A stretch of DNA of 64,000 nt, from positions 96,270,826-96,334,825 of the forward strand of contig NC_134093.1 in the NCBI RefSeq assembly GCF_000715075.1, in the 5' to 3' direction. This stretch comes from Nicotiana tabacum. Taxonomy: Eukaryota > Streptophyta > Magnoliopsida > Solanales > Solanaceae. The position numbers and the translations under genes are program-made. A model generated the notes under the pieces. That model saw only the letters and a program-made list of their open reading frames with translations, made no database searches and was not told where the DNA came from. Positions 11,741 through 22,921 of the stretch are shown one piece after another (within the stretch, counting starts at the first letter, position 1; each line of letters begins with the position of its first letter).

Positions 11741-11956
11741 AGATTGTTCCCGATAACGTTTCTTGCGTAAAAGATTGTTCCTCATAGTTGAATTGCAAGC
11801 ACTGAAGCATGTGTCATGTACTACCTATTGTTGCCATAAATCTTGCCTTGACTTATTAGAAATATATAAAGTAAATTAACTATAAAAGAAAAAAAAACTC
11901 TTAACTTGTGCATAGGGTTCGTGTCGAAATATACAGTTAGGATGTGGTACCATGAG

Positions 11957-12127
11957 TACAGTCAAACCTCTTTATAATAACCGTATTAGTTCCAATATTT
12001 TTTGGATGCTTAGAGAAGTGCTAATATAGAGGACAAATAGTATAACATAACATAAGAAATTGATTCCGATAAAAATTTGACTTTTATAGTGAATGACTGA
12101 TAAATAGGGATGTTGTTATAGAGATGT
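11957..12127. mobile_element. MITE-like element with truncated 3' end
   Basis: The left end acagtcaaacctctttataa and the right end gttatagagatgt (12,113-12,127) are imperfect reverse complements. The outer bases expected on the right are missing, and LTR sequence takes over at 12,128. The 'tacagtcaaacctctctataac' type of terminus is a familiar plant MITE family end (from memory). There is no coding capacity. Confidence 0.6.
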
Positions 12128-12188
12128 TATCACGACACAAAATACACTATAGGTCGTGATGGGCCCCAATATTGCCTTTAGGCAAGCG
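12128..12188 (-). mobile_element. 61-bp scrap of an LTR end
   Basis: In reverse complement this matches the last about 60 bases of the LTR ending at 26,694: the 'ttgcctaac/ttgcctaaa' stretch, 'cactataggt(c/t)' and a decayed 'gtcgtgaca' terminus. It is directly followed by the LTR start at 12,189. Confidence 0.75.
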
Positions 12189-14989
12189 TGTAACGACCCG
12201 ACCTGTCGTTTTGAGAATATTAGCCCTGATCCCCTATTGATTTCTCCCTCTATTTCATTTTGTGGTTATGTGACTTGCTAGGGTTCTTCGTGTCGGGTTC
12301 GGGATAGTTTCAGAGTGGAATGGGACACATTGTCCCTAAATTGAAAGTTTAAGTTGTAGGAGTTGACCATAGTTTGACTTGTGTGAAGACGATTCCGTAT
12401 TGGAGTGTTGGAGATTCTAATAGCTCCGTATGGTGATTTTAAGGTCCGTATGTCATTTAGGCGCTAATTGGAGAAAGTTGGAAGATTTTGGAATGTTTGA
12501 CCAGGAGTGGACTTTCTGATATCGGGTTCAAATTCCGATTCCAAAAGTTTGAGTAGGTCTGTGGTGTCATTTGTGACTTGTGTGCAAAATTTGAGGTCAG
12601 TCAGACGTGATATGATAGGTTTCGACATCCAATGTAGAAGTTAGAAGTTCAAACGTTCATTAGGCTTGAATCGATGCGTGATTCGTGGACTTAGAGGTTG
12701 GTTGAAGTTTTCTGGTGTCTGTGTATCTGGTTTCCTCTTTCGCTATCACAAAGAAAGATACGCGATCACAAAGAGTTGTTGCTGGCAGGTGGTGATTTAT
12801 TCTTCGCGTTCGAGATATTAGACCGGCATTCGTGTAGCTTTGAGAGTCTCACGTCATAGCGGACGTGAGAAGGTTCACACGTTCGCGTAGAGAAGTGGTC
12901 AGTTGGGGCATCAGGCTTTAAGCCTACACGATCGCGTAGTTGTGCATGCGTTCGCGAAGAGTCAGGTCGGGTAAGCATCGTGTTCGCAATTGTGTATTCA
13001 CGTACACATAGACTATTTTGGAGGCTATGATTATTTGTTGTTTGCGATCGCGACGTAGGTTCCGCGATCGCAATGCATAGCGTCTGGGCAGAAACATAAA
13101 TATTTCAAAACGAGGGTTTGAGTTCATTTTGACAATTTGATTTTGGAAGCTCGGTGGGAGGCGATTCTTAGAGATATTTTCAAGGGAGTGATTGGGGTAA
13201 GTTGTTATTACTTAGTTTTGGTTAAATTCCATATTTATATCTTTGATTTCATCATTTAATTAGTGATTTGGATTGAAAATTGGGGAAATGAAGGAAAGTC
13301 CTTAGGTCGGATTTTGGGGATTTGATCGAGATTTTGATATCAGATTTGTGAAATTCTTGTATGATTGGACTCGATATCGAATGGGTGTTTAGATTTTATA
13401 ATTTTTGTCGGGTTCCGAGACGTGGGCCATGGTCGACCTTTTGGAGCAATTTTTCCAATTCTTTCAAAAACCATTATTTCATTATTTGAACTAGCTTCCT
13501 ATAGTTATATTTATAGTATGAATTTGTTTTGTCTAGATTCGAGTCGTTCGGAGTTGGAAAATTAAGGGAAATGCCTTCTAATTGATTGATTAAGTGTGGT
13601 TTGAGGTAAGTGACTTGTCTAACCTTGTGTGGGGGAAATTCCCCTTAGGATATGGTATTTTGGTGATAATTTGTGATATGGGAAGGGCGTGTACGCAAGG
13701 TGACAAGTGCGTACACGGGTTAAATGTTGAAATTCCATTTTTGCTACGTAGTTTCCTTTTTATGCCTAAATTGAGTTACTTTAGCACGTTATAGTCATTA
13801 TGTTTAGCCTAATTTCACATGTCTACTTGTATTATTTCCTATATGCAACTTGTATCACATGTTTAGTTGAATTACTTGATTTTCTTGATTTCCGTATTCA
13901 TTACTTAACTGTGGAAATTCTTTACTTGAAATTTCTATCCTTAAAATATTATTTATTTAGTTGTTGTATTTTGGCTTTCGTGTTATTGTTGAAGTGATTG
14001 TTTGGTTGTTTGCACGAGGTTTCTGCCGTGCGGTTGTTATTGTTGCACGAGGTTTTTGTTGTGTCGTTGTGATTATTGATATGCACACGGTGGTATAAGG
14101 TATGGATGTTGAAATGCATTCGGTGAGATAAGGTGGGCTTGATACGCGTGGCTCGTAGGGGAACTACTAGAAGCCATGCGGTGTGATAAGATGGGCTTAA
14201 ACGCGGGATGCTATTTCGGGAAAATTATTTTTAAAAACTAAATATAAAGGCTCCCGCGGTGATATAAGGAAAGACTGTTATTTGTTTTTACGATTTGGGA
14301 CTACTAGGCGGTATCACGGGAGTGCCCTTGTTGATATACTTTATTTGCTGTATTGTTTGGTTCTTGTTTTCCTTAACATGTAAAATTCTTATTTTCCTTT
14401 CGAGTTGTATTAGCTTTCCTTGATTCCGTGTTGTTATTTCCCGTAAAGTCTTTATTTTTACTTCCCTGTCATCTTCATTATATCATATTATAACTGTCTT
14501 GTTTCTTATGATCTCCAGTAGGGCCTTGACCCGACCTCGTCACTACTCTACCGAGGTTAGGCTTGGCACATACTGGGTACCGTTGTGGTGTACTCATACT
14601 ATGCTTCTGCACATCTTTTTGTTCAGATCCAGGTAAATCCTATAAGCCTCGATATTAGTGCATTGTGTTGCTACTTTAGATACTTCAAGGTATACCTGCC
14701 AGCGTCCGCAGGCCTTGGAGTCCCCTTCTACCCTGTTTTCCTTATTTCCTTATGTTTTTGATAGACAGTGATGTATAGGATTGTTCAGCATTGAATCTAG
14801 AGCTTATGACTTATATCTCACCGGGTTTTGGAAAATTGTACATATTGAGCTTATAGTCTATTGATGAAGTTGTTGAAGTTTTCAAATTTTAAGTTTCTAT
14901 TTGATGTTTTCGCATATTGTGAGGCTTACCTAGTATTAGAGACTAGGTTCCGCCACGACATTCTATAGAGGGGATTTGGGGTCATGACA
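12189..14989 (+). mobile_element. 5' LTR of a truncated Tekay-like gypsy element
   Basis: The LTR starts tgtaacgacccgacctgtcg and ends ggggtcatgaca, 2801 bp, with a decayed tRNA-Met PBS next to it. It contains a CpG-rich word block at 12,730-13,090. A GCACG-10 nt-CGTGC stem-loop lies at 14,012-14,031, followed by decayed copies, in the same half of the LTR where other copies have tandem arrays. The corresponding 3' LTR is absent because the element is cut at 17,357. Confidence 0.85.
12730..13090. repeat. CpG-rich word block (cgatcgcg type) in LTR
   Basis: Words such as cgatcacaaag, acgttcgcgtag, cgatcgcgtag and gcgatcgcgacg are repeated in a GC-rich island, many of them near-palindromic. Confidence 0.75.
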
Positions 14990-14992
14990 AAT

Positions 14993-15004
14993 TGGAATCA
15001 AAGA
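14993..15004 (+). other. Decayed primer binding site
   Basis: tggaatcaaaga sits three bases after the LTR end and differs at a few positions from the tRNA-Met type TGGTATCAGAGC. Confidence 0.6.
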
Positions 15005-15189
15005 TCGAGGTTCATAGGTGTTATGAGTCACAAGCAGGTTTAGAAAAGTCTCGCGGATCGTTACAGAGATGTATGTACTTATCTTCGGGAGGCTATGGAA
15101 CTCTTAGGAAAAGCTTCACTTCATTGATTCCTTACCGTGCGAAATCTTCGACTTCAGATTCTAAATTTATGTCTTTCTATTCTCCCACA

Positions 15190-16650
15190 GATCGTGAAGA
15201 CATGTACAGCTGGATCAGATGACAAGGCACCCGCGCCCCCAGCTAGAGCCACGAAAGGCCGGGGTCAGGGTAGAGGCCGAGGATGTCCATGTGATGCAGC
15301 CAAAGCATGCGCACGAGCTACTACAGAGGATCCACTAGTAGGTCTAGTAGGAGGGTAGGCACCTGAGACGTCTTTTACTGCACCAGCTCTCCAGGAGACT
15401 CTCGCCATGTTTCTGAGCATGTTCGACACTTTAGCTCAGGAAAGGTTGATTTAGCTTGCTCCTGCTACATCACAAGTCGGGGGAGGAACACAAACTCTTG
15501 TCGCCCGTAACCCAGAGCAGTGGGTCTTGGTTGACCAGGTCCCAGAGGTCATACCAGTGTAGCCAGTAGCCCCAGTTCAGCCTGAGGTTAGGGCATCAGC
15601 TTCTGAGGAGGAGCATGTCAAGTTCGAGAGGTACAAGAAGTACCACCCTCCTACTTTCAGTGACTTGGCGTGAGAGGATGCCCAGGGTTTTCTTGAGGAG
15701 TTCCACTATAACCTCCGTATTATGGGTATTGTAGAGTCTAGTAGGGTTTCTTTCACTACGTTTCAGCTTAAGGGAGTGGCTTATCAGTGGTGGCGAGCAT
15801 ATGAGTTGGGTAGTCCGGCCGAGGCAACTTCACTCACTTGAACTCAGTTATCGGATATGTTCTTGAGGGAATATGCTCCCCAGAGTCTCAAAGATACATG
15901 GAGCGCAAATTTTGAGCAGTTGCGCTACGGTTCTATGACCGTGTCGGTGTATGCGGTCTGGTTCAGTGATTTGGCTAGGCATGCACTAGCCTTGGTTACT
16001 TCCATTATAGAGCGGGTCCGTCGATTTATCGAGGGGCTCAACCCCAGTATCTTATTTAGCATGGCTTGAGAGTTGGAGATGGACATCGTATACCAGCAGG
16101 TAGTGGGGATATCTAAGATATTGGAGAGTATGTTGACTCGGGAAAGAGATGAGAGGGAGGCTAAGAGGTCTCGAGAGTCTGGAACATATAGTGGTACCCG
16201 TGCCACAGCTGCAGCTTATTATGGTAGGGCTATGTGAGTCGCCCTGTTCATTCCGCACTTTCCTCTTCTAAAGGTATTCCGGCCACTCCTAGGCTTCAGG
16301 CTCCCTATTATGCACTGCCATTATCTAGTGCACCTACTGCACGGGGTGCTTTCAGGAGTCATTCTAGCCGATCATGCTCGAACTAACCTTAGCAGCCACG
16401 TCCTCCAAATGCTTTCTTTGAGTATGGTGACACTCGTCATATGATGAGGGATTGTCCTAGACTCAGGAGGGGTGCACATCCACACACTACTCAGGCTCTG
16501 TGTATTCCACCTGGCCCCCAGGCTTCTCAGTCCATGGTCGCTGCACTAGCTGCCACCCCACCTGCACATCCAACTAGAGGTGGAGGTCAGGAAGGTAGAG
16601 GTCACCCTAATGGGGGAGGCTAGGCTAGATATAATGCTCTTCCTGCTAGG
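15190..16650 (+). pseudogene. gag of Tekay-like element, broken
   Basis: Gag forms the particle that packages the retrotransposon RNA. A basic start rich in GRGQGRGRG is read at about 15,230-15,300. The capsid region follows in several frames with stops: a FERYKKYHPPTF block near 15,630, then 'FLEEFHYNLRIMGI', 'SFTTFQLKGVAYQWW', and 'MFLREYAPQSLKDTW' at 15,857 onward, ending near 16,069. A zinc-knuckle remnant reads HMMRDCPRLRRG at about 16,438-16,470. In-frame stops occur at about 15,672, 15,840 and 16,067. The neighbouring leader between PBS and gag follows the usual Tekay pattern. Confidence 0.85.
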
Positions 16651-16659
16651 ACAGAGGTA

Positions 16660-17357
16660 GTTGCATCCGAATCTATCATCACATGTATTATTCTGGTCTG
16701 TCATGGATATGCATGAGTCTTATTTGACCCAGGATCCACTTATTTATATGTGTCATCTTAATTTGCTCCATATTTGGTATCCCATGATTCTTTCAGTTCG
16801 CCTGTCTATGTGTCTACACATGTGGAGGATTCTATTGTTGTTGACCGAGGGTATCGGTCTTGTTTAGTTGTTATCGGTGGTTGTGAGACCAGAGCCGATT
16901 TATTGCTGCTCAGTATGGTAGACTTTGATATTATTTTGGGCATGGACTGGTTGTCGCCCTATCATACTATCCTTGATTGTCACGCCAAGACGATGATGTT
17001 GGCTATACCAGGTCTACCGCGGTTAGAGTGGAGAAGTACTTTAGATTATGTTCCTTGCAGGGTTATTTCATTGATAAAGGCTCAACGGATGGTTGAGAAG
17101 GGTGTGATGCGTATCTGGCATATGTGAGAGATGTCATAGTTGATACTCCTACCGCCGAGTCAGTTCCTGTAGTGAGGGATTATCCAAATGTATTCCCAGT
17201 GGATCTTCCAGGCATGCCGCCCGACAGAAATATCGACTTTGGTATTGATTTGTCACCGGGCACTCAACCCATTTCTATTCCACCCTATCGTATGGCCCCA
17301 GCAGAGTTGAAAGAGTTAAAGGAACAGTTGCAAAAGTATGTTGATAAGGGCCTCATT
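16660..17357 (+). pseudogene. Protease and start of reverse transcriptase, Tekay-like, truncated
   Basis: The aspartic protease is read across two frames. A DPGSTY motif sits at the catalytic site near 16,730. It is followed at 16,774-17,127 by the DFDIILGMDWL block, the 'HAILDCHAKT'-type block and 'RVISLIKAQRM'. A frameshift near 17,110 leads to the frame 17,124-17,357, which has the YPNVFPVDLPGMPP spacer and the 'IPPYRMAPAELKELKEQL' start of RT. The RT stops abruptly at 17,357 where an LTR of another element begins, and it does not resume beyond that insertion. Confidence 0.85.
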
Positions 17358-17465
17358 CTGTCACGACCCAAACCGATGGGCCGCGACGGGCACCCGATAC
17401 CTTACTCAACCGAGTACCAACGTAACATATCTTCCTTATTACATCATCATAAGCATGATGCCAAA
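17358..17465 (-). mobile_element. LTR end fragment, minus orientation
   Basis: The plus strand starts tgtcacgacccaaaccg, as at 7079 and 17,744. About 108 bp match the terminal LTR part before the sequence switches to internal element sequence. In element orientation it is the end of a 3' LTR that has lost its first kilobase. Confidence 0.7.
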
Positions 17466-17743
17466 AATTGAGTTCCTCTAAATCAACTCTTCCACAACTA
17501 TATTTCTTACCAATCGTCTTTCTGGATGTAGGCATCGTTGTATTATGAATAAGATAGAGTTTAGGAAATTGCATTCTTACAACTGAGCTCTACCACACGA
17601 TCTAGAGTTAGAAGAAAGAGTGACAGTCCTAAATGCCCTGTAGCCTCCTGCTTATACGTGTGGTGCACGACACACCCATAAACAAGATTCTACTAGACAT
17701 GACTTGTAGACTCCATAGGACAGAACTGCTCCGATACCACTTT
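17466..17743 (-). mobile_element. Internal remnant with PBS between two LTR pieces
   Basis: On the minus strand a PBS-like stretch (aaaagtggtatcggagca) directly follows the LTR end at 17,744. About 170 bp of leader come next, then an ATG at 17,574 opening MPTSRKTIGKKYSCG. That frame runs into the 3' LTR piece and stops at 17,353. The whole internal region is only about 280 bp, so nearly all coding sequence was lost. The frame resembles a Copia-type gag start only weakly, and I do not assign it. Confidence 0.6.
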
Positions 17744-18776
17744 TGTCACGACCTAAACTGATAGGCCGCGACGGACACCCAGTACCTTACTCAACCGAGT
17801 ACCAACGTAACATATATTCCTTATTACATCATCATATACACGTAACATACGGGCCTAATAGGCCAACATCATCATTTATAAACTCAAAACATTGGCCGAC
17901 AAGGCCGTATAATCTTTCACGTACACGACATATGTCTACAAGCCTCTAAGAGTACATAAATGACATAAAGGTCAGGATAGGGCCCCACCATACTACTCAG
18001 TACATGTCCTAATCATATTGACCATCTAAGCAACTCAAGAATAAATGAAGTGTACCAACATCTTCCGCTGAGCTGATTGCCTATTGGAGGACTCTCGACC
18101 TCTCGATCGAGACCTGCGGGCATGAAATATAGTGTCCCCAGGAAAAAGGGACATTAGTACAAGTAATGTACCGAGTATGTAAAGAATGAAAATCAGTAAA
18201 TAATAGACATGAGAGAAACATGGAGTAAATGACTCGACATGTACGTCTACATAACTCTGTGAATCATTTCATTTTTATAACGTCATGCATATGCATATAA
18301 ATGTCATACCATGCATAGGTATATGTGTTCATAACATCATCAAGCCTCTGAGGGCATCCTATCATATCATTTCGGCCACTATGGACAAATCATCAACGTA
18401 TACCAGTTGATCAGGTGGTGGTCCGTATATAACGCCATAACCTTTTTTCAAATCCCATATACATATAATATACGCGTATATAACACCATCTGGTCAAATG
18501 TACATGTACAAATGCATGAAATGCATAAGAAATACGTTAATAAACTTTTCTCGAAATGTCATAAAAATAATATGCATGCCGGATAAATTTTATCAAATAC
18601 GTATTTTTCTGAGACCCATGAACAGAATATATAATAATAATTAACATGGGGAATCAAGAATATAGACACCCCTAATATTTCTTTGAATAGAGTCATTTAT
18701 GGAAACTATGTGTTTGCTCGTTTCTTTCAGTATCATTTGGGTCATGCCAAAAAGAAAGAAGGGATAGCCTTAACAT
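17744..18776 (-). mobile_element. 5' LTR of the minus-strand mini-element
   Basis: Homologous to 7079-8170 along most of its length. It ends (element orientation) GTCGTGACA at 17,744. The outer boundary is uncertain: ccttaaca at 18,769-18,776 gives a TGTTAAGG start, but the LTR could extend to about 18,930. Confidence 0.6.
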
Positions 18777-19440
18777 ACCTGGAGTAGGAAAAAATCCGTA
18801 TGATATTCTTGGAAAAGGTTGCACCGTACTCCTTTAAAATCGCAAAATGTTACGGTGCTAAGGTTCTAATAATTCTTGTTAGAATCGTTTGTTTGCAAGA
18901 AGTCTTGTTGAAAACTAGAAAGAATTGCTAACGTTCTCATGGGTTACTTCAGTGTCGTAGCGCCTGGTATTCAAATATTGGCTCTTGGCATTTTCTCCAG
19001 CACTCTCGGACTGATCATCTTACTGCAACAAAGCAAGCTTAGGAATGAATCTAATGGAAATTATGGTCTCTGTCCACTTGGAAGATTATTCTTGCTTCTG
19101 TCATTAGTCAATTTTGGACTGAAGTTGTTCTGTCTGCCGTATCGTTTTTGAACTAAAAACTTCCTCTGTCATCTTTGATCTGTCTCTTTTTGAGAGAAGA
19201 TTTTATACCCCGCCTGCCTATGAAGTGTAGTCGGTGAATCTCTATGTATATCGATATGTATAGTGGGATTGATTTAAATAAAGAGTATGTTATTATTTTA
19301 GATTTAACCAATTTGATGAATTACTCGTAAAGGATTGGGGCTATTTATCCAGAAAGACGAGATGGAATTGCTATTGAGTCTTTGAAGCTGACTACGCTCG
19401 AGCAGAGCTCAGACCCGGAGGTGGTGGCTGAACTCGCCGC
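18777..19440. other. Unassigned stretch with a short hydrophobic open frame
   Basis: A plus-strand frame at 18,939-19,151 (70 codons) starts MGYFSVVAPGIQILALG, is rich in Leu, Ile and Phe, and would form one or two membrane segments; I recognise no family. A second plus-strand frame at about 19,345-19,500 contains LEQSSDPEVVAELAAEF and looks more protein-like in composition than its surroundings. Both could be relics of host exons or chance frames. Confidence 0.3.
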
Positions 19441-19445
19441 AGAGT

Positions 19446-22400
19446 TCACGAGCGAGCAAGACTATCTTGGTGAATGCAATAAGAACAAGTTGCTCTCTGC
19501 AGCAGAGTGTTTTGCCCATGCTCCCATTGCTTCAAGCTAAGATCCCCCTCGAACATTTCGTCATTAGGCTTTCTCCTTGTAAACGTTTCCATCAACATGA
19601 TCCCGTAACTATAGACATCACATTTTGTGGACACCAGTCCATCTAGTCCATACTCTACACTCAAAAAAATTTAAAATGTTAACATTTATATTGGTGGAAA
19701 AAGGAAAGGAAAATCAACGGTCAAAACATAAAATAAAAAAAAAGACGTACCTGGTGCAATATAACCCAATGTTGCTAAGGTTTTAGTGTATAAATTACTC
19801 TCATCATCACCAAGCAGTTTTGAAATACCAAAGTCGCTAAGGTGGGAAACCATATTCTCATCCAGCAATATGTTACTAGGCTTTAGATCACAGTGAATCA
19901 CAGGCGATGAGCACTCATGGTGGAGATATTCCAATGCACATGCCACATCTATCATTATGTTCAATCTCTTCATGAAGTCTAAGAATTAGTTGTGTGAATA
20001 CAACAACTTATCGAGGCTTCCATTGAGCATGTACTCGAGTACTAAATCTTTAAAATCAAGGTTGGAACAACTAGTGATAACTTTCGTGAGATTCCTATGG
20101 AGGAGGTGCACAAAACTTTACATTTTTTATCAAAACTCTTGAATGCCGCTTTGAAAACCTTAACTGCAATATGAGTCCTACTTCTGAGCATGCCTTTATA
20201 GACAGAGCCAAAACTCCCAAAATCAATTAGGTTACTTTCGCTAAGCGCATCTGTTTCTTGGAGCAGTTCATAATATGAAATTCTTCCTCTTGTTGCAATA
20301 GACGATGAATCAGCTTGTTAATGAGCTCTTTTACCTTTTCTATACCCTATCTATACAAGCACAAAGGGGATAGGAACAATTAACAATGCAATTCCTAGTA
20401 GAAGAAATAGAAGGAGCATTATGTTCCTATTTGATCTAAGCTTTGAAGAAGTGGGGCATTGCGGGATACTAAATCTTGGAGAATCACATAATCCTTCATT
20501 AAAGAGAAAAAACGGACTTGAGAGGTTCTTCAAAGGACCACCTGAGGGGATTCCACCTACAACTTTTTGATAAAAGCATTGAAATACTTCAGGTATTGAA
20601 GCTTCTCCAAAGATTTGGGAATGGTTCATGATTTATTATTATAAGAAAGATCTAGGAATTCCAAACATTGCTCATTGAGTCAGGTATAGATCCTAGCAAC
20701 TTGTTGTCTCTCAAAGAAAGGATCACCAGATTTTGTAAGACTCCAATTTTTCTAAGAATGCCATTTGAAAATTGATTCATTGACAAATCCATCTGTGTAG
20801 AAGCCTTTAGATTCCCAGTTTCTGGAGGTAAAGAACCACCCAAGTTGTTTGACGATAAGTCAAGAACCATTAGATCCTTAAGGTTCCCTAAGTTTGCTAG
20901 TATATTGGAACTCAATTTATTGGAACCAAGATGTATCTCCCTAAGGGAAGTGACTATTCCCTAAGCAATTAGGAAGAGATCTGGAAAGGTGATTTTGACT
21001 CAAGTATATGCTACCCAATCGCAATAATTTACAGAAGTTATCACTAATAAATTCTGTAAGGTGGTTTTCATTCAAGAACAAGCATTGAAGGTTTCTCAAG
21101 TTGCCAATTGATATGAGAATTGATCCAACCAAGTCATTTCTAAAATATCAAAGTCAAATAAGTTTCTTAAGTTTCAAACTTCATTTGGAATTCTTCCTTT
21201 GGTTTTTCAATTAGCGGCGTAAAAGTTTGTAAGAGATGTGGAAAGATTCCCTCCGAAAACTAGCTTTCCATTTAGATGGTTCAAATCTAGAGAAAGAAAT
21301 GTTTATTCTCTGCAGTTTGTTAAGGAAGTCAATAAGCGTAACGAGGAGTCTCTCGTCAAATTGTTTCCTATCAAGTTTAGGACTTGTAGATGAGTCAAAT
21401 ATCCACGAAAGGTGTGAATCAAGCCATTGAGTTTGTTGCTAGCAAGCTCTAAAATAGTAAGTTTTGAACAATTGGAGGTTGAATGAGGAATAGTCCCAAC
21501 AAGATTGGTCAAACCATTTAGATAAAGACTTTCAATATTGGGTAAGATCGAAACTAGATTTTATGGGAGGGTTCCTGATAGATTGTTGGCTGAACGATTA
21601 ACCGATCTCAAGCATGATATGTTGAAGAAACCAATTTGAAGTGAGCTACTAAAATTATTAAAGTCAAGAGAAAATTCCTCCAAGTCAACGAGATTGCTTA
21701 TCTCTTCGGGTATTTCACTTGGCAACATATGAAGAAAGAAGGATTATTACTAACAAGTTTAATAGTTTAAGTTATTCTTTTTCCTACCACTTTGAATACG
21801 TACCAGTAAACATATTATCACTAAGTTGTATAACCTACATCTTTGTTAAGTTGCCAATTTCTTGTTATAAGGATCCATTGAGATTGTTCTCCCGAGTGCC
21901 AAAAGTTGCAATGAGGAGATATTGAATATGGAGATCGGGACAGATCCAATTATATGTTTTTTTAGCCATGTCTAACTCCACCAAATTAACAAGATTTTCG
22001 ATTTCTTGTGGAATTATCCATGCAATTCATGTTCAATAAGTATTTGTGGAAGTAATTAGATAAAATATAACTAGCATTCAACAGATAAAGACATACCTAT
22101 GAAATGGTTATATTCTGAATACAATGTCTCCAAGTTACCCAGTCTTCCAATATCACTATGTATTAGTCCATCAAACACATTTGCTGGTAAAGACAATATT
22201 TGAAGTTCTGAACAATTTGACAAGCTTGTAGGAATTTGACCAGGATGCTTGTTCAAAGATAAATAAAGCTCTTTGAGTAATGGAAGACCATTGCATAAAC
22301 ATCGAAAGAGTTCTTGATAAGCTATTGTTTCAAAATGCAATCACTTCAAAGTTTAGAAATGTTGAAAACTAAAAATAGTATAGAACATGTAAGCCGATTA

Positions 22401-22921
22401 TCTTCTATGGATAGCTCATTCGGGTTGTGAAGATTGCCAATCACTTTTGGGATGTTTTCTTGATGGAAATTTTAAGAGAGTTTTATAGTCTCCAAACTTG
22501 AGGCATTCGAGAGCAAGTGAATTTGTTTCCAAACAAATTTAAATATCTCAGGTTTTAAGATTTCCAATCTCTTTAGGGATATAACCATCTATGAAATTGA
22601 AATCTAAATTCCAAGTTTTGAGTTTGGAAATATTAGAAAATAATTAGGGAATGGAACCAGTTAAATTATTATTCCTAGAACTTGAAGTCGGTGTAAAAAT
22701 CAAAACCAGGCAGGAACCTCCCCGCTGAAGTTGTTGAAACTTAAATTAAGCAACTTCAATCGATGCAAATGTGCCATTTCTTGAGGAAATGTTTCAAATA
22801 AATTGTTTATTCCCAAGTCAAGGGAAACAAGAAATGTGAGTTTTCCAAAATCTTGTGAAATCCTTTCGGTAAGAGCCCTGTTGGAAAGAAGTGAAAATGG
22901 TCTAAAATGTTTTGGGATTTC
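19446..22921 (-). pseudogene. LRR receptor-like serine/threonine kinase (subfamily XII, At3g47570/EFR-like), broken
   Basis: Plant LRR-XII receptor kinases sit in the plasma membrane and sense ligands such as microbial peptides. From 22,921 downwards there are many leucine-rich repeats in changing frames: at 22,700-22,920, 22,071-22,340, 21,303-21,512, 20,941-21,132 and 20,652-20,915. A juxtamembrane part follows (20,351-20,629) with GGIPSGGPLKNLS, a Cys pair (NEGLCDSP...PQCPTSS) and a hydrophobic membrane segment. The kinase starts at about 20,250-20,150 with a GSFGSVYKG loop and IAVKVF lysine. HCDLKPSN and SDFGISK lie in 19,686-19,973, and the last part at 19,446-19,654 holds DVYSYGIMLME. 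HCD instead of HRD makes it a non-RD kinase, as usual for the subfamily. Signal peptide and N-terminal cap are missing because an LTR begins at 22,922. Many frameshifts and stops occur. Confidence 0.9.
19655..19750 (-). other. Conserved 96-bp GT-AG intron in the kinase relic
   Basis: On the minus strand the donor is CCAG|GTACGT at 19,750 and the acceptor GTGTAG|AG at 19,655. Removing it rejoins a phase-1 codon and completes the APE motif (IAP-E-YG). The survival of the intron shows that the relic arose by DNA duplication or decay in place, not by retroposition. Confidence 0.85.
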
